Shown here piece by piece: positions 23,119-39,710 of a DNA stretch of 64,000 bases. A model generated the notes under the pieces. That model ran no database searches and was not told the DNA's origin. It saw only the letters and a program-made list of their open reading frames with translations. The first letter of the stretch is position 1. Each line of letters starts with the position of its first letter. Position numbers and translations under genes: made by a program. Source of the stretch: Gordius sp. MW1 (taxonomy: Eukaryota; Nematomorpha; Gordioida; Gordea; Gordiidae). The DNA is taken from the NCBI GenBank assembly GCA_964036665.1, contig OZ038533.1:3582001-3646000 (forward strand), read 5' to 3'.

Positions 23119-26100
23119 TAAATATATAATAAACATTTTATGAAAGTATTCACGTGTCCTATGAACCACGCATATTTTATTGAATAGACTAAAACCAGTA
23201 AAATTTAATTTACTCGGATATAAATTAAATTTTTACTCTACTTGGGTGTCTAAATCATCCAATATTATATATATTCCAATCATATTAATTTAGATTTAAC
23301 ATCCCAAAAGTGATTACCACATAATAAATAAACACAACTAAACTTACAATATATTGATAATAATGGTCAATAAAAAAATTAAAACCGAGAACTCCCTGAT
23401 AAGATCTCGAATCGTCTCTGCTAACTTATAGATTCTCGTCTCCGTTATTCGAGGCAAGACGTTGAGACCCTCGGATTTTGCTCGTCACAAATCACACCTA
23501 TTTCAGCACTAAAAACCAAAAATCTGTCTGGTTAAAAGCATTAGGCATGCTATGCTATTTTTTATATTCAAATTTATAAACATGTTTTAGTGAATATAAT
23601 AGGCTAAAATTTTCCATTTTTATTGTATTATAAATAAGGACAAAAAGGGCTAGAGGCTAATTTATGCAAGGTTCCATGATGCTAGTGGAATGCAAGCCCC
23701 ACCCTTTACTTTACATTGATTGAGTGATCTTAATAAATTACAATCAAAAATTATATCATAGAGTCATTTCTTTAAAAAGCCCAGATTTCTTCCATATTTG
23801 AATCTTGAGATCCTTCCCTTGAAGGTCGCCTGCCTGCTGGGTTTCTAATACGTTCCACTGGAAAAGGGTCTCATCTTAAAACGGGATTTTACATGTATTA
23901 ATTGTATATCTCTTCAAATCTTTAAAACCCTTGAGCTTCGCCATAGATCGCAAGTCCCAAAATTCAAGGTGTTTTACACTATTTGTTTAAACATATATTT
24001 TACTTAATGGTGAAGGAGAATAATTTTCCTCTAGTCTTGTGTATATTTCCATCAAAACAAAAACCAGAAAATTGAACGAGGTAGGAATGAAAAGCAAATT
24101 ATAAAACTTAATATTGAATTTGGTCTTAAACCTTTAACAACAAAAAAGGTTTTATGAAGTCAAACGGGAAACAATTAAAATTAACCATAATAAATACGGT
24201 TTTTTTGTGATAAACACAAATATGTTTTTCGTTTTATTCCTAAACTAGATGAAACCGGCAAACGTTGTTTTGCCATATACATTATGTCTGGCAAATTAAC
24301 TAACTTACTATAAGTGTATGAGGATAAAAATTTAAAAACTCAACTAATAACACTGGTAACAAAATTAATGAGCTGCCATTATTATCACATGGCCATACCG
24401 TTATTATTTTTTATTTATACTAGAAAATAAGAATCTTTATATTTTATATTGCAAAATAGCCTTAGACAAATATTTCTTTTTACTTGACTAGTGTCTTATA
24501 TTTGATTTAATCGCTCTCTCATGTTAGTTTAATTTTTTCCATCATGATCGAGTAGGTGCCGATCTATCTTATTATTTATCATAACCTTGTATACTTGCGC
24601 TTTACACATGAGGTCATTTTGGTTCTCTTTTGGCGGGCAACTACATATACAATAGTATTGTTCACACCTATCCGAATCCTTATAATATCACCTCAGACGA
24701 TCATTTGATGTCTACCATTGGTTAAATACCTGTATGCCATGTGACAAATATTTATTAATATATAAATTATGCGCCACACTCCAGCCGCGCATAATCCTCA
24801 TCTCCGCGGCTTGTATTTTCCCGCATAGCGTTTGCCAGCCCATGTTTCACATTTTTAAAACATCAACGGTCTTAAGATATTTATATAAGCTCTCTTAGTC
24901 ATCTTTTAAAGTCTTTACATTAGTATCCTTTGTGCAACCTCCCTCTTGATGCTGAAGGAGCCGAGGTTTAAAAAGTTTACTCAACCTGTCTACCTTTAAA
25001 TATCTCATTGACATCAGAGGTCACTATTGTGCCTGTGACGTGCAAATGTGCCTGTATAATGTTTCTCAGTTTTTGATGCCTTTCCAGCTAACTGTAATAC
25101 CTACTTTTCCACACTTCAAATACCTCCTCCTTATCTCCTCAGATTCCATAGGCATACATCTTACAATAAGAAGATATGGGGGCACTTGATGTGATCCGAT
25201 TTCTACACCAAACCACTAAACTCTTTGTCGTTCCAACGCAAGAATTTAAAGCTTCATAAATTGTTTTATAAGTCGTACATAAGCAGGATAACGTTGTACT
25301 CTCTCACACAAATCAACCCACCAAGTACTGTGTTTAAAACCTCCCCTAAGTCGATAAAGACCATATATACATTTCAATTCTTTTCACCATACGTGTCTTT
25401 GTCTCAATGCGAAGCTGGGGTTCATTGTAGATTTCCACAATTCTAAGTTAGGTAGTCATTATGTCCGCGCTTTTTTAACCCCTGTCACAGGATTTCTTTT
25501 ACATCTTTTAAGGAGTAACGCGTTAACTTACACTTTTGAAAATTGCCACACTCCGGAGAGTCCCTAGCTTTTCAGCCGTAATCTCGCTAAAGCCTCACGT
25601 AATAGTGAATACTTTCCGCCATCCTACCCAGGCTTCAATCAAATATATTAATTTTTATATTGTACCTCTATATCTTCAATTTGCACTCTGATATCTTACT
25701 CTGAAATAGTTCTGTCAAATTAATTGCTTTTATATTTGGCTCTATATGAGCATGGGAATTTTCATTTTTTGTTACATTTATAGGTTCCCCAATAAATATT
25801 TTTCATCTTTCTATCACTTCCTGGGTCTCAAACGAGGTTTAACCCTGCGTGATTTTGACTAATGTAAGAACACTGACAAGGGAGACTCTTTATCGTTTAT
25901 CTTAGGCTAAGTTGTTTGCTAACCATCTTGCCGCAAGCAGCATTCTTGCATCATGGTTCTCTTTATTTCCTGCTATACGTGATAACCCTTGAACGTTTTT
26001 ATTCCTTTTATACAAAGTGTCCCTTCTTTCAATAAATTGTTTAACAGATTAGAGATTACTAAAGATGTACATTATCCCATCTATATGTCTTTTACTTCCA

Positions 26101-26620
26101 CCGCGTTGTGCTTGAAGATTGGCTAAGCACTTCTACAATTTGGTAACGTACAACCTTGTCTCCCTCTTCTTAAATCCCGGACTTAGGAGGCAAGCTTACC
26201 AATATTTTTTAAGCATTCATGCCTAAAAGTGTCCACATTCTAGCTTTGTAGTCTCATCCTATCCAAACCTAATTCCTCGCTCCTTCGTTGGACAGAGGAC
26301 ATCCTTAGGATATTTATCGCATTGCACAGGGTGCAGGTGCATTGCACGGTTTGAATAAAACACCCTAGTTTAAATTTTTAAGGCTGAAATTTAGGGAGAG
26401 TTGTCGTAATTATAGGTTGGAATGTGGGGAGAGATTAAGCTATTAAGATAATAGCTACTAAACAAACTGATTTATTTTATCCTCAAAATATATCACGTCC
26501 ATATCATGTGAAAATAACATGCTTCAGAGTGGAATAATTAGCTATAATATTATAATTTAAAAATCATAAAGAAGCTGTTTTGTGTTTCACAATATCTGAA
26601 ATTGTATCTAATAAATTTTT
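23119..26620. other. Intergenic AT-rich region without a recognised gene
   Basis: Contains a degenerate TCTCG-rich hAT-like stretch (23376-23490) and an inverted Helitron 3' end (24245-24290). 24900-26350 is less AT-rich; on the minus strand fragments such as NHDARMLLAARWLANN can be read, which suggests an old decayed coding element, but I cannot assign it. No exon structure was seen. Confidence 0.4.
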
Positions 26621-26623
26621 TAA

Positions 26624-26770
26624 GTGCAACTGGTCGCACAAAATTATATTTGCTCCCTTATATTAATATCCCTTAAAATTTTGTAAAAAATAGCGATTTT
26701 TTAAAAATTCCTAAAAATAAAAATTATATATTAATAAATTTTAATTAATTCAAAAAACGACCAGTTGAGC
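26624..26770. mobile_element. Small MITE-like element with CAACTGGTCG inverted ends
   Basis: GCAACTGGTCG near 26626 and its inverted copy CGACCAGTTGAGC at 26758-26770 bracket about 125 bp of AT-rich sequence with no ORF. No target duplication was recognised, so the call is tentative. Confidence 0.4.
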
Positions 26771-26788
26771 AAACGACTGTAATGGATA

Positions 26789-27114
26789 CAGTCGAAACTT
26801 CTTAATCGCAAATCGGATTATCGCGAAAATCTTTTAATAGCGAAGTTAAGAGCCATTTTGTTTTTTTTTAAACGATAATATTATCAAAAACATCTTAGCA
26901 AATCGCTTAATAGTACAATATCGGATATTCACAAACATTTTCGAGTCCTTAAATCAACCAGATAATTATATAAAAAAATCGTTTTATTGCGAAGCGTAAG
27001 GAATGAATACTAAATATAATTGCATATACTTTTTTCCATCGTTTAATCCCGAAATATCGGTTAATCGCGAATATTTTTCAGGCCCAAGGCTTTGCAATTA
27101 AACGGTTTTGACTG
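26789..27114. mobile_element. pogo/Tc1-type MITE, copy 2
   Basis: 326 bp between TA dinucleotides (26787-26788, 27115-27116). Starts CAGTCGAAACTTCTTAATCG and ends GCAATTAAACGGTTTTGACTG. It is the same family as 14028-14347 but in the opposite orientation; internal TCGCGAATATTTTTCAGG and AAACGATAATATTATC blocks are shared. Noncoding. The TA target and CAGT start point to Tc1/mariner-pogo. Confidence 0.8.
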
Positions 27115-27430
27115 TATAAGCAATTTATTTAAGTCATAGAAGGTATTAGTATCTAATTTAGATAGGAATGCTAAATATTAATTGTTTTGTATTTATAAAC
27201 TCCAACAAATGACGAGAATTAGAACAAGGCAAAACGGTAGCGAGTATAAAATTCTTAAATTTAAAAAAATTGCATAAGTCATGAAAATTAAACATCTGAC
27301 CAATTTATAGGCAAGATATTTAAATACCAATAAATTAACATACGTATAAGAATGCATTTTCATTATAATAAATAAAGTGTAAAATAATATAAAATACTGA
27401 ATAAACTGCTATTTAAGTGATTTATAAATA

Positions 27431-31853
<4,423 letters not shown>

Positions 31854-31870
31854 CAGCTCATGGTCTTGGG

Positions 31871-32106
31871 TTCAAAATGTCACAGTCCAAAATGTCACAC
31901 GAATATCACGAAAAATTAAATCTCAAATGGGGAGGGAATTTGATGTACATCTAATCCTAACCCAACCCCTAACCTAAAACGCTGACCTAAAACACACCCA
32001 ATGGAAATTATGCGCTTGCGCAATGAGTAATTGCGAATCTCACGATCGTGAGATTCGCGAATCTCACGATGTGGCTTTGTTACATTTTGGACTGTGACAT
32101 TTTGAA
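31871..32106. mobile_element. MITE with 25-bp inverted ends and a 26-bp palindrome, directly upstream of ALDH7A1
   Basis: Ends TTCAAAATGTCACAGTCCAA (31871) and TTGGACTGTGACATTTTGAA (32106) are perfect inverted copies over 20 bp and continue with one mismatch. At 32033-32058 there is a perfect palindrome with half-site GCGAATCTCACGA, followed by a third GCGAATCTCACGA copy. No ORF. It begins 18 bp upstream of the ALDH7A1 start codon, so it must contribute 5' UTR or promoter sequence. Confidence 0.75.
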
Positions 32107-32226
32107 ACGATACCCAGCTCATGTCATATGTTTTAAAAGGTGTCTCAACTCGCCGAAAACAATTATGAATTCACCCTGGGACATTAACGACCATCTCCCC
32201 ATTATCATGAAGAAAGCCCTAAATTG

Positions 32227-32392
32227 CATGGGCGTAGCCAGGTTTTGGATTAGGGGGAGGGGCAAAACGTTTAAAGGTTTAATTAAGGGGGGGGGAAACG
32301 TTAATTTTTTTTTAATTTTTAAGGGTTCTTGCATTAAATTTTTTTTTTTGCCATTTCGGTGAGGCAGCCTCCCCCCCCTGGCTACACTCATG
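32227..32392. mobile_element. MITE with GGGCGTAGCCAG-type ends, copy 4
   Basis: The cleanest copy: left CATGGGCGTAGCCAGG, right CCTGGCTACACTCATG. Internally a G-run at 32288-32296 and a C-run at 32370-32378. 166 bp, noncoding. Confidence 0.75.
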
Positions 32393-32772
32393 CGAAGTTG
32401 AATACCTTTTATAATAATTATCAATTATATTTTAAAAAATTCCTAAATTTTAAGTTTGATTAATAGGCTTTTTTGTTGGGGGACATTTTAACATTGGGAC
32501 ATTCAATTCGGCAAGTTGACGGGCCACCGTTTTAAAGAATGAGAGTCTACTAATAAATGAAATTCGACGGATTTCAATCTAACCCCCTGTTGTGGGTTAA
32601 CAAAGATGTTATAAATGTTCATTATTAAAAAACTCTAAAAAAAATGCGTTCTATATTTTATTAATGCGCCCTGTAAAAAACTCAAAAATTCTCAGTGATT
32701 TAACTTCAATATACTCAAAATCTAAGATTCATTTTACAATCCTCGATATTAATCTACTAGAATGCTTATATT

Positions 32773-32930
32773 CATGAGCGCAGCCAGCATTGGAATTAGA
32801 GGAGGGCAATAATAATTCAAAGAGGGGCAAAATTTTATTTTTTTCAAATTTTAATAAATTTCAACAAATTTGTGAATTGAGAGGGGGGCAGCCGCCTCTC
32901 CCTGCCCCCCCCCCCCTTGGCTATGCCCAT
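32773..32930. mobile_element. MITE with GGGCGTAGCCAG-type ends, copy 5
   Basis: Left CATGAGCGCAGCCAGCATTG, right TTGGCTATGCCCAT. It has the family's internal GGCAATAATAATT and GAGGGGGGCAGCCGCC blocks and a poly-C run of about 12 before the right end. 158 bp. Confidence 0.7.
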
Positions 32931-33154
32931 TCTTTAATTTCATTAATAATGTCTTTATTATAATTGTTCTAGTTAATTTACACAAAATTACTTTAAAAAA
33001 GGTGTCTGCGAAAAAGTTATAATTGCTTTCTAAGTTAGCTAAACTAAATAGTTTGAAAGCTTAATTGGTTTTTATAGTTTTCAAAACGGTTTAAAAACGT
33101 CTTAACTTTTTTGTTTAACGCCCCACCTTCTCCTCTTAAGTAATCCCTTTTGAT

Positions 33155-34843
33155 TAGTGTTTCGATCTCGTCTTGTCTCGGGCCTCGAAAACAAAATCTC
33201 GTCTCGTCTCGGGAGCGATTATGAAAATCTCGATCTCGTCTCGGTCTAGAAAAATCTCGATCTCGTCTCGTCTCGACGAGAATTCTCGTCTCGTCTCGAC
33301 TTTTTAAAAGAAATATATCCTGAATAAAAATTTCTCCTGTTTTATTAAAAATATTAAATAAGTGTTACAAAAGCGAAATGGCAAATTCTTATATTTTTTA
33401 AAAAAACTTAATACACAAACTTTTAAAAGATTTAGCGGGACACGACATCTCATTGACAACATAAGTATATGAATTAATTTATAAAGATAACATTTTCTAT
33501 GGAAAGTGCGGACTAAAAGACTATACATAAATTTGAAGTATAGAAAATTAAATGTGATTGTTCTAGCAAATTATAACAGTTGTATCAAATTCACTGTTTT
33601 TGTCAACTATAAATAGACTTAAATAATACGTTCATTTATAGTTGACTTGGTTGCATAATTGAGCAAATTGAGACCCTTTATTAACCCTGGCTAAAGCTTA
33701 TTAATAGACTAAGTCTATTATTACCATCATCAATTATATGCCATAGTGTTTATTGCATGTTTACTATAGCGTTTAGCGTTTTAAACCATAAAGTGTGAGT
33801 GACTTCTAATGATAATATTATTATTTACAGAATTGATAACTAGATGCACATATCAAAACGTTGTAAAAACAACTATAAAAGCAGCATTATCATAGGATTA
33901 AGATGATGGGTAAGCTTTAAGTTGCACGTATTTAAATTTATGACAGAAATCAATAATCAAAATTATATTCCAAATAATTAATTTCCAATTCCAACTAACT
34001 TTGCCATTAAATAATTATTTATCGAATACAGTATAGGTTCGTGTATTTATTTTATATTGCACAATTATGGAAATATAATAAATTTAAATGTACCTGCCAA
34101 CCCAGCGTATAATGTGAAAAGTAATGCATATGACAAAACTATGTATTCACTTAATGTTTTATTAAAATTCAAAAAATTTGGTGGTATAATATTAGTTGAA
34201 GCATAAAAACTTTACAAAAATCCATGATTTAGATTTAATCTATTACGGTTTCATTAAATACTCTATTGTACTTTTGAAATCGTTAGGCGGGTGCTCGAAA
34301 ATCTAGAGCTACTTATTCAAACTGATTGACAACCAATTTATAATTACCGCATTATGCAGGATGAGTAACTGCAAAATATAAATATGCTTTAGTAATATTT
34401 ACTATCCATCAGAACTCATTCTAAACCTAAAATTTTTAATATTTAATAATGTTATGGATACAAATATGTGATAAAGATATTATAAAATTATTAACATACA
34501 CTAAGAGTCAACCTTACTTAGGTAAATGATTGCCAAATTTTAAATTTTTTGCAAAAATATATAATATTTACTATACTTAGGAACTTTTTTAATATCAAAT
34601 ATATTCCATACATATTGATTTACACTTAATACCTTAAATGTAAATCATGCAAATTAAAATACACAATAATTTACTAAAATCTAACGATCGATAAAAAGTC
34701 GAGATCTCGCCGAAAAAATCTAGTCTCGTCTCGACATCAAAATTCTCGTCTCGATCTCGACTCCATTTTTCAAATTCTCGTCTCGTCTCTGTTTTTCGAG
34801 ACGAGACGAGACCGAGATTTTTCTCGGTTTTTCGGCATCACTA
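33155..34843. mobile_element. Non-autonomous hAT-type element with TCTCG subterminal repeats
   Basis: 1689 bp. Flanked by CTTTTGAT (33147-33154) and ATTTTGAT (34844-34851), a 7-of-8 target duplication. The left end starts TAGTGTTTCGATCTCGTCTT; the right end, inverted, TAGTGATGCCGAAAAACCGA. The first 145 bp and last 155 bp are dense in CTCGTCTCG motifs in inverted orientation, likely transposase-binding repeats. The interior is AT-rich with no long ORF, so any transposase must come from elsewhere. Confidence 0.72.
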
Positions 34844-35118
34844 ATTTTGATAAATTAATTGCACCTCTATCCTTAAAATTTGGAGATAGTGGAAGTCAAA
34901 ATTACAAATTCATATTATATAAATAACTGAAAATTGCCTTTTTCTAAATAGTACTATGCTCGCGTGGTTAAAATTTACTTCTAGTAATGATATTACAGGT
35001 TAATCTCACTTCAATATACATTTTATTTACAAAATAAATATCAGTTGAAAAAATTACTGAACAGGATTGGAATTTAAAACGGAACGAAGGAATTAAAACT
35101 TAAATAATAATAAAAAGG

Positions 35119-35460
35119 TGTGGTATCCTCCTCCACCCCCTAACGTGTGTGTTATCCGATAATTTAAATATACGCCCTCCCCCCCCCCCCACACATACGC
35201 GTAATTTTTACTCCTATTTATGATGAGTCACGATTTTTAGTCCTTTAAGATATAAATAGTTAAAACGATTTTTATTGCTTTTTGCCGGAGAAGTAAAATA
35301 CACAAGCTAAATAAAATAAACAAAAAATAATAATCATCCCCTTCTAAGAAGATATAATTAAAAAAGGTTTTAGTCTCCGATAATTTAGATTTTGTTTTAG
35401 TTCGCGATATATTTGGGGAACAATTACCGCGCGCGGACATTAAAGAAAAATTTTCTGAGT
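35119..35460. repeat. Dispersed repeat related to 16720-17380
   Basis: GTGGTATCCTCC, CGTGTGTGTTATCC, a poly-C run, CACATACGCGTAATTTTTAC and ATGAGTCACGATT occur in the same order as at 16724-17220, without the 357-bp insertion present there. No ORF of interest. The family is not recognised. Confidence 0.6.
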
Positions 35461-38400
35461 TTGATAAAAAAGGCTAAAAAATAAATTCTTTACTAAACAT
35501 TCGAATATTACACAGAGCATTTGATTATTTAAATGCAGTTGAATTTTCTACTAAGCAAGAATTGAATTAAATACTAGCACAATAACTTATTCTCTTTTTA
35601 TATATATTAGATTATTTCTTAATTTGTCATTATATAATTTTCTGTTGTTAAAGCATCTTCCAGGGTCACTTGCATAATTTTCTCCTGTGAAAAAGTAAAA
35701 TTTTATTATTTGAATATAGTAATTCAAGCGTGTACTGCTTTGTTATGGTAAACTTATAACTTCGTAGAAATGTTAAAAGATTTGCTATTTGGATTCTTTT
35801 AGACTTAAATATAATAATAAAATAGAAGGAACTTTTCGTTCGTCGAGTTAGATTTTTCTTGACCGAGACGAGATTTTGCGTTCGAGACCAAGATGAGATC
35901 AAAACACTATCTGACTTAAATAGCGGCAAATCAGTTATAAATTAATACAAGACACAATTGCATAAACTAACAGCACTATCAAATAAAATTAAGTTGCTAC
36001 AATTTTAAACTATCAGGGAATAATTAAACAAAATATTGCAAAAGGATCTATTTGCCAAATCAATCAACGAGCTTTTATAACAAATATTTTTTATGGATAT
36101 ATCTCGAGAATGTTAGAGGGAAAGATAAATTATAATTACTATAATATTTCGTCCTTATAAAAAATATCTCCAGATAAACAAAAACAAATAAACATTTTGA
36201 AAGGAAGTCGTTAGATTCCTTCTTTGTTAAAAGCCTTAACCCTACTTTAAATAAAGATATGGGAAAGGTACCCCCTTTGGTTACACACAAACCTGTCACT
36301 CCAATAGGACATTCTCTTTAGTTTATATTATATGGAAAAGGTACTTTATCCTTGGTTACACCAAACTTGTCACTTCAAAATTCCAATAAAACATCTTTAG
36401 TTTATATTCTATTTTATTTAAATTTATTTATTTTTATTTATCTGAAGATGTCCTTTATAAGGACGAAATAATATATTAATTATAATTTATTTTTAACACC
36501 ATCTAACATTCCCAAAAATAGATCCATAAAATTTTTTGTTTTCTAGGGTAAAAATCTTCTACTATTTATAAAGAATGTTCATAATAATTTATTACATTAT
36601 CACAATTGCTCTCTTTTAAAAGCGAGTTTAATAATTGCAAGGCTTTTAGACGTTCGGTAAGGTGAATTCGTATTTTGTGCGAGATGCAAAGCCAATCTCC
36701 TTTAAGATTCACTAGTTGGCGTAAGTCTACCTTGATCCTCCTTCATCTGCTTTAACAAATTTCCTATTCCAAAAATTCAATATATTTTGATATTACAAAA
36801 TTGGTTGTAATTAGTGTTGTGAATGAAAACGCGTTCAAATTTTTAAGAAAATTGATGAACGGCGTTTCTTTTTTTTGTGAACTTTGAACGTGAACGCGTT
36901 CTTTTTTTTGATGAACGCGTTCAAATTTAACTTTTGTTCAATTTTAAAAAACCTTTTTTATTTTTATTTATTTGAAAAATGATGTTAATCCGTATCTCCT
37001 TAAATTTCACAAGATTTTGATTATAAACCACCAAATTTTGCTTATTTTTCCTCAATAATAAATTTAATTCCACAATAATATAAAGAATAAAATAATGTTT
37101 CACGCCTTAAATTTTATTAACAGATTCAAGCCTAACCCATAAAATTTCTAATGTTAATATCGAACAATTTGAGCTTAATGAAATTTTATAGTTTTGGCGC
37201 GATTATTTTATTGCCTGGTTATAAAAAAATTAACTTAGAAATGATTATTAATTGTTTATACCGCAGAGTAGGGGAGACCTGGGCTAGTCGTAGTCTTTGT
37301 AATTATTTTTTAAAATAATAATGATATATAATTAAAATTTACACCATATGTGTATTTTTTCATAAGATACAAGTGAAAATTTTTTATAGAGGAAAACGAT
37401 TTTTCGGAGCTATTAGTAGCCTTGCATAAAATTTTTTTGGCTGTATATTTTGCACTAATTTAAGTTCTGTCTTATAAAGGGATATTTTTTTATATAGAAA
37501 CCGCCTAATGATCAAATTTTTATTTGCAATATAACGTGTTAAATTATTGATTGTTTATAAAAATAGGAGTCGGGGCTAGTCTGAGAAGGGCTAGTTCTAG
37601 CCATTTTTCATTACGTAGAAAAATATCAAGATTTAAAAAACAATAATTTTGTTTAATAATAATTTATCTTAGTGTAATTTGGAATATTAATAGACTACTT
37701 AAACGTTTTTTTCATTGCAGAATTTGTCTTATATGGGTACCTAAATCAGATTGTCATCTGACCCGTTTTAATTTGTATTATGTAAAATATAACCATATTG
37801 CATTTGCATTCTCTATGTTTTTATAATAAAACAATCTTTTTATTGATTTGAGTTAGCAATTAGCATACACCAATAGGAAGTGAAAACGCAAGGAATAATC
37901 TATCCCCAAAAAGTGGCTATGATGCCCAGGGCATTTTTTAAAATTTAATTTGTGCGAAAACTATAAATTATTTCAATCCGAATTTTTTTCCTATAGTAAA
38001 AATAGACCTTACAATTACGTTCCAACAGATTGAAAAAATAATTTTTAGTTTTTTTTTAAAACGCGATTTAATTTTTTATGGTTATTTAGTCCCCGGTCCT
38101 ATATATATAGCCCCAAACTTTCAAGACAGAAAATCGATAACCACACGTTGTTCAAATAGTGATATTTAAAAAAAATAACCAATTTAAACCCAAAAAATCA
38201 ACCGCAAATGTTTTTTATACAATTAAAAAATTTTGGGTAAATATACAACAAAACTCGAGATAAAACGATAACTTTTATTATTGTTGTGTCTCAACCCCCC
38301 CCCCCCCCCCCCCGCCCTACTTCGAATAGCGATGATTTAAATTCCCCCCCCCCCCCCGACCTACTACTTATAACGATAATTAATTACCTAACTTGATTTT

Positions 38401-39710
38401 AACCCTTCCCTTTCATCTTAATATTTTAATTACCACCTTACCACAATTGAGGTCGATCTCGTAAAGATCGAGAGCCTCAATTGGGGTTAACTTCTGTGGA
38501 TATTTTAAAAATAATGGTAATAAAATAATAATGAAAAGTTTTCCTTGGCGTAAAAAATACCACAGTAAAAATATATATAAATTTCCCGTTTAAGAAAAAA
38601 CAACACAAGAAAATTCACTGACAAAAAATTTACGTTCCAACGTTCCAACAGATACTTCAGTGTTCCCATTTTAAAGAAAGAGAATATTGTTCCCCCAAAA
38701 CTTTTACACATAAAAGATACCCCTGTCCCCATCTTACAACCAAATATACTGTATTCGATTCACCTAAATACACTTACCGATAGTTATTGTTAATAAATAT
38801 GGTGCGTGCGTGCTGTGAAGGCGGTGTAATATATTAATTTGGCTATTTGATCAAGTGGTTTTAATTTTATACTTATGGATGATATCTTCGCAAATATTGG
38901 CATTTTTATTAGATGTTTTTATGTTTTAAATTCAAAGTCTAGAAGAGAGACAACTTGATGGCGACAATATATTGTTAAAACTTAAAAAATAACCAATATG
39001 GAAAAGTTTAATTGTTTACTACCTTCCGATAATCGGTTACGGCTTAATAATTATTTACCTAAGAACTTATTAATGTCTTTTTTAATGATAATAATGATTT
39101 TAGAATCTTCTAATATTTTCCTGTATAATCATTTTATCATGAATGCATGTTTTTTATATTATTCAAACCTTCTTTTAATAAAAAAACATTTGCTTTTTAT
39201 ATTTCTACTAACTGTTTGGTCTCCATTACAAAAATAAAACATGTCATTTTGATTTTTATTCATTTTCTTAGTGTTTGGTAAATTGCATATAAATTTAAAA
39301 TTAGTATTTATAATTAAATTAATTTTTTTACAAACCTATAAGAGGCTTTAATAAACTTATATTTAAAATTTGAGACGTGTTACTCTATTGGTTTTAAAAT
39401 TATGATCATTTAAAGAATGGGGTCCTACAAACCCCATAAGTCACTTCAGGGTTGGGATTTCTATAAGTACATTGGAGGGTTAAATTAAGGGAAAATATTC
39501 AGGTAAAATCTAAATTAGCTAATTAATCTAAACGCCATGTAAGTAATGTTTATTCACTCTTAACTACTGCATAGCTTGTAGCAGCACAGCACGCACTCTC
39601 CCCTTCTCCTCCCTCCCTAACTTATGCATGTATGCGTCATAGCATAGTAGCGCATCGCCTTCCATACAAAATAACATTTGAGTTATGTGGGGTTGGAACG
39701 GGGTTGGGAA
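35461..39710. other. AT-rich intergenic region with decayed repeats
   Basis: No host gene seen. 36815-36945 holds a hAT-like end (TTAGTGTTGTGAATGAAAAC) with repeated GAACGCGTTC palindromes; the opposite end was not found. C-homopolymers occur at about 38297-38313 and 38346-38357, and a CAATTGAGG/CCTCAATTG hairpin at 38446-38481. 38403-39479 is bounded by TTAA with CCCT-type ends and may be a decayed piggyBac relative. 35820-35915 has scattered TCTCG motifs. Confidence 0.4.

Noticed and set aside
32048-32424. ORFs of about 100 codons on both strands upstream of ALDH7A1
   Set aside because: They cross two MITEs and a G-run; translations are low complexity.
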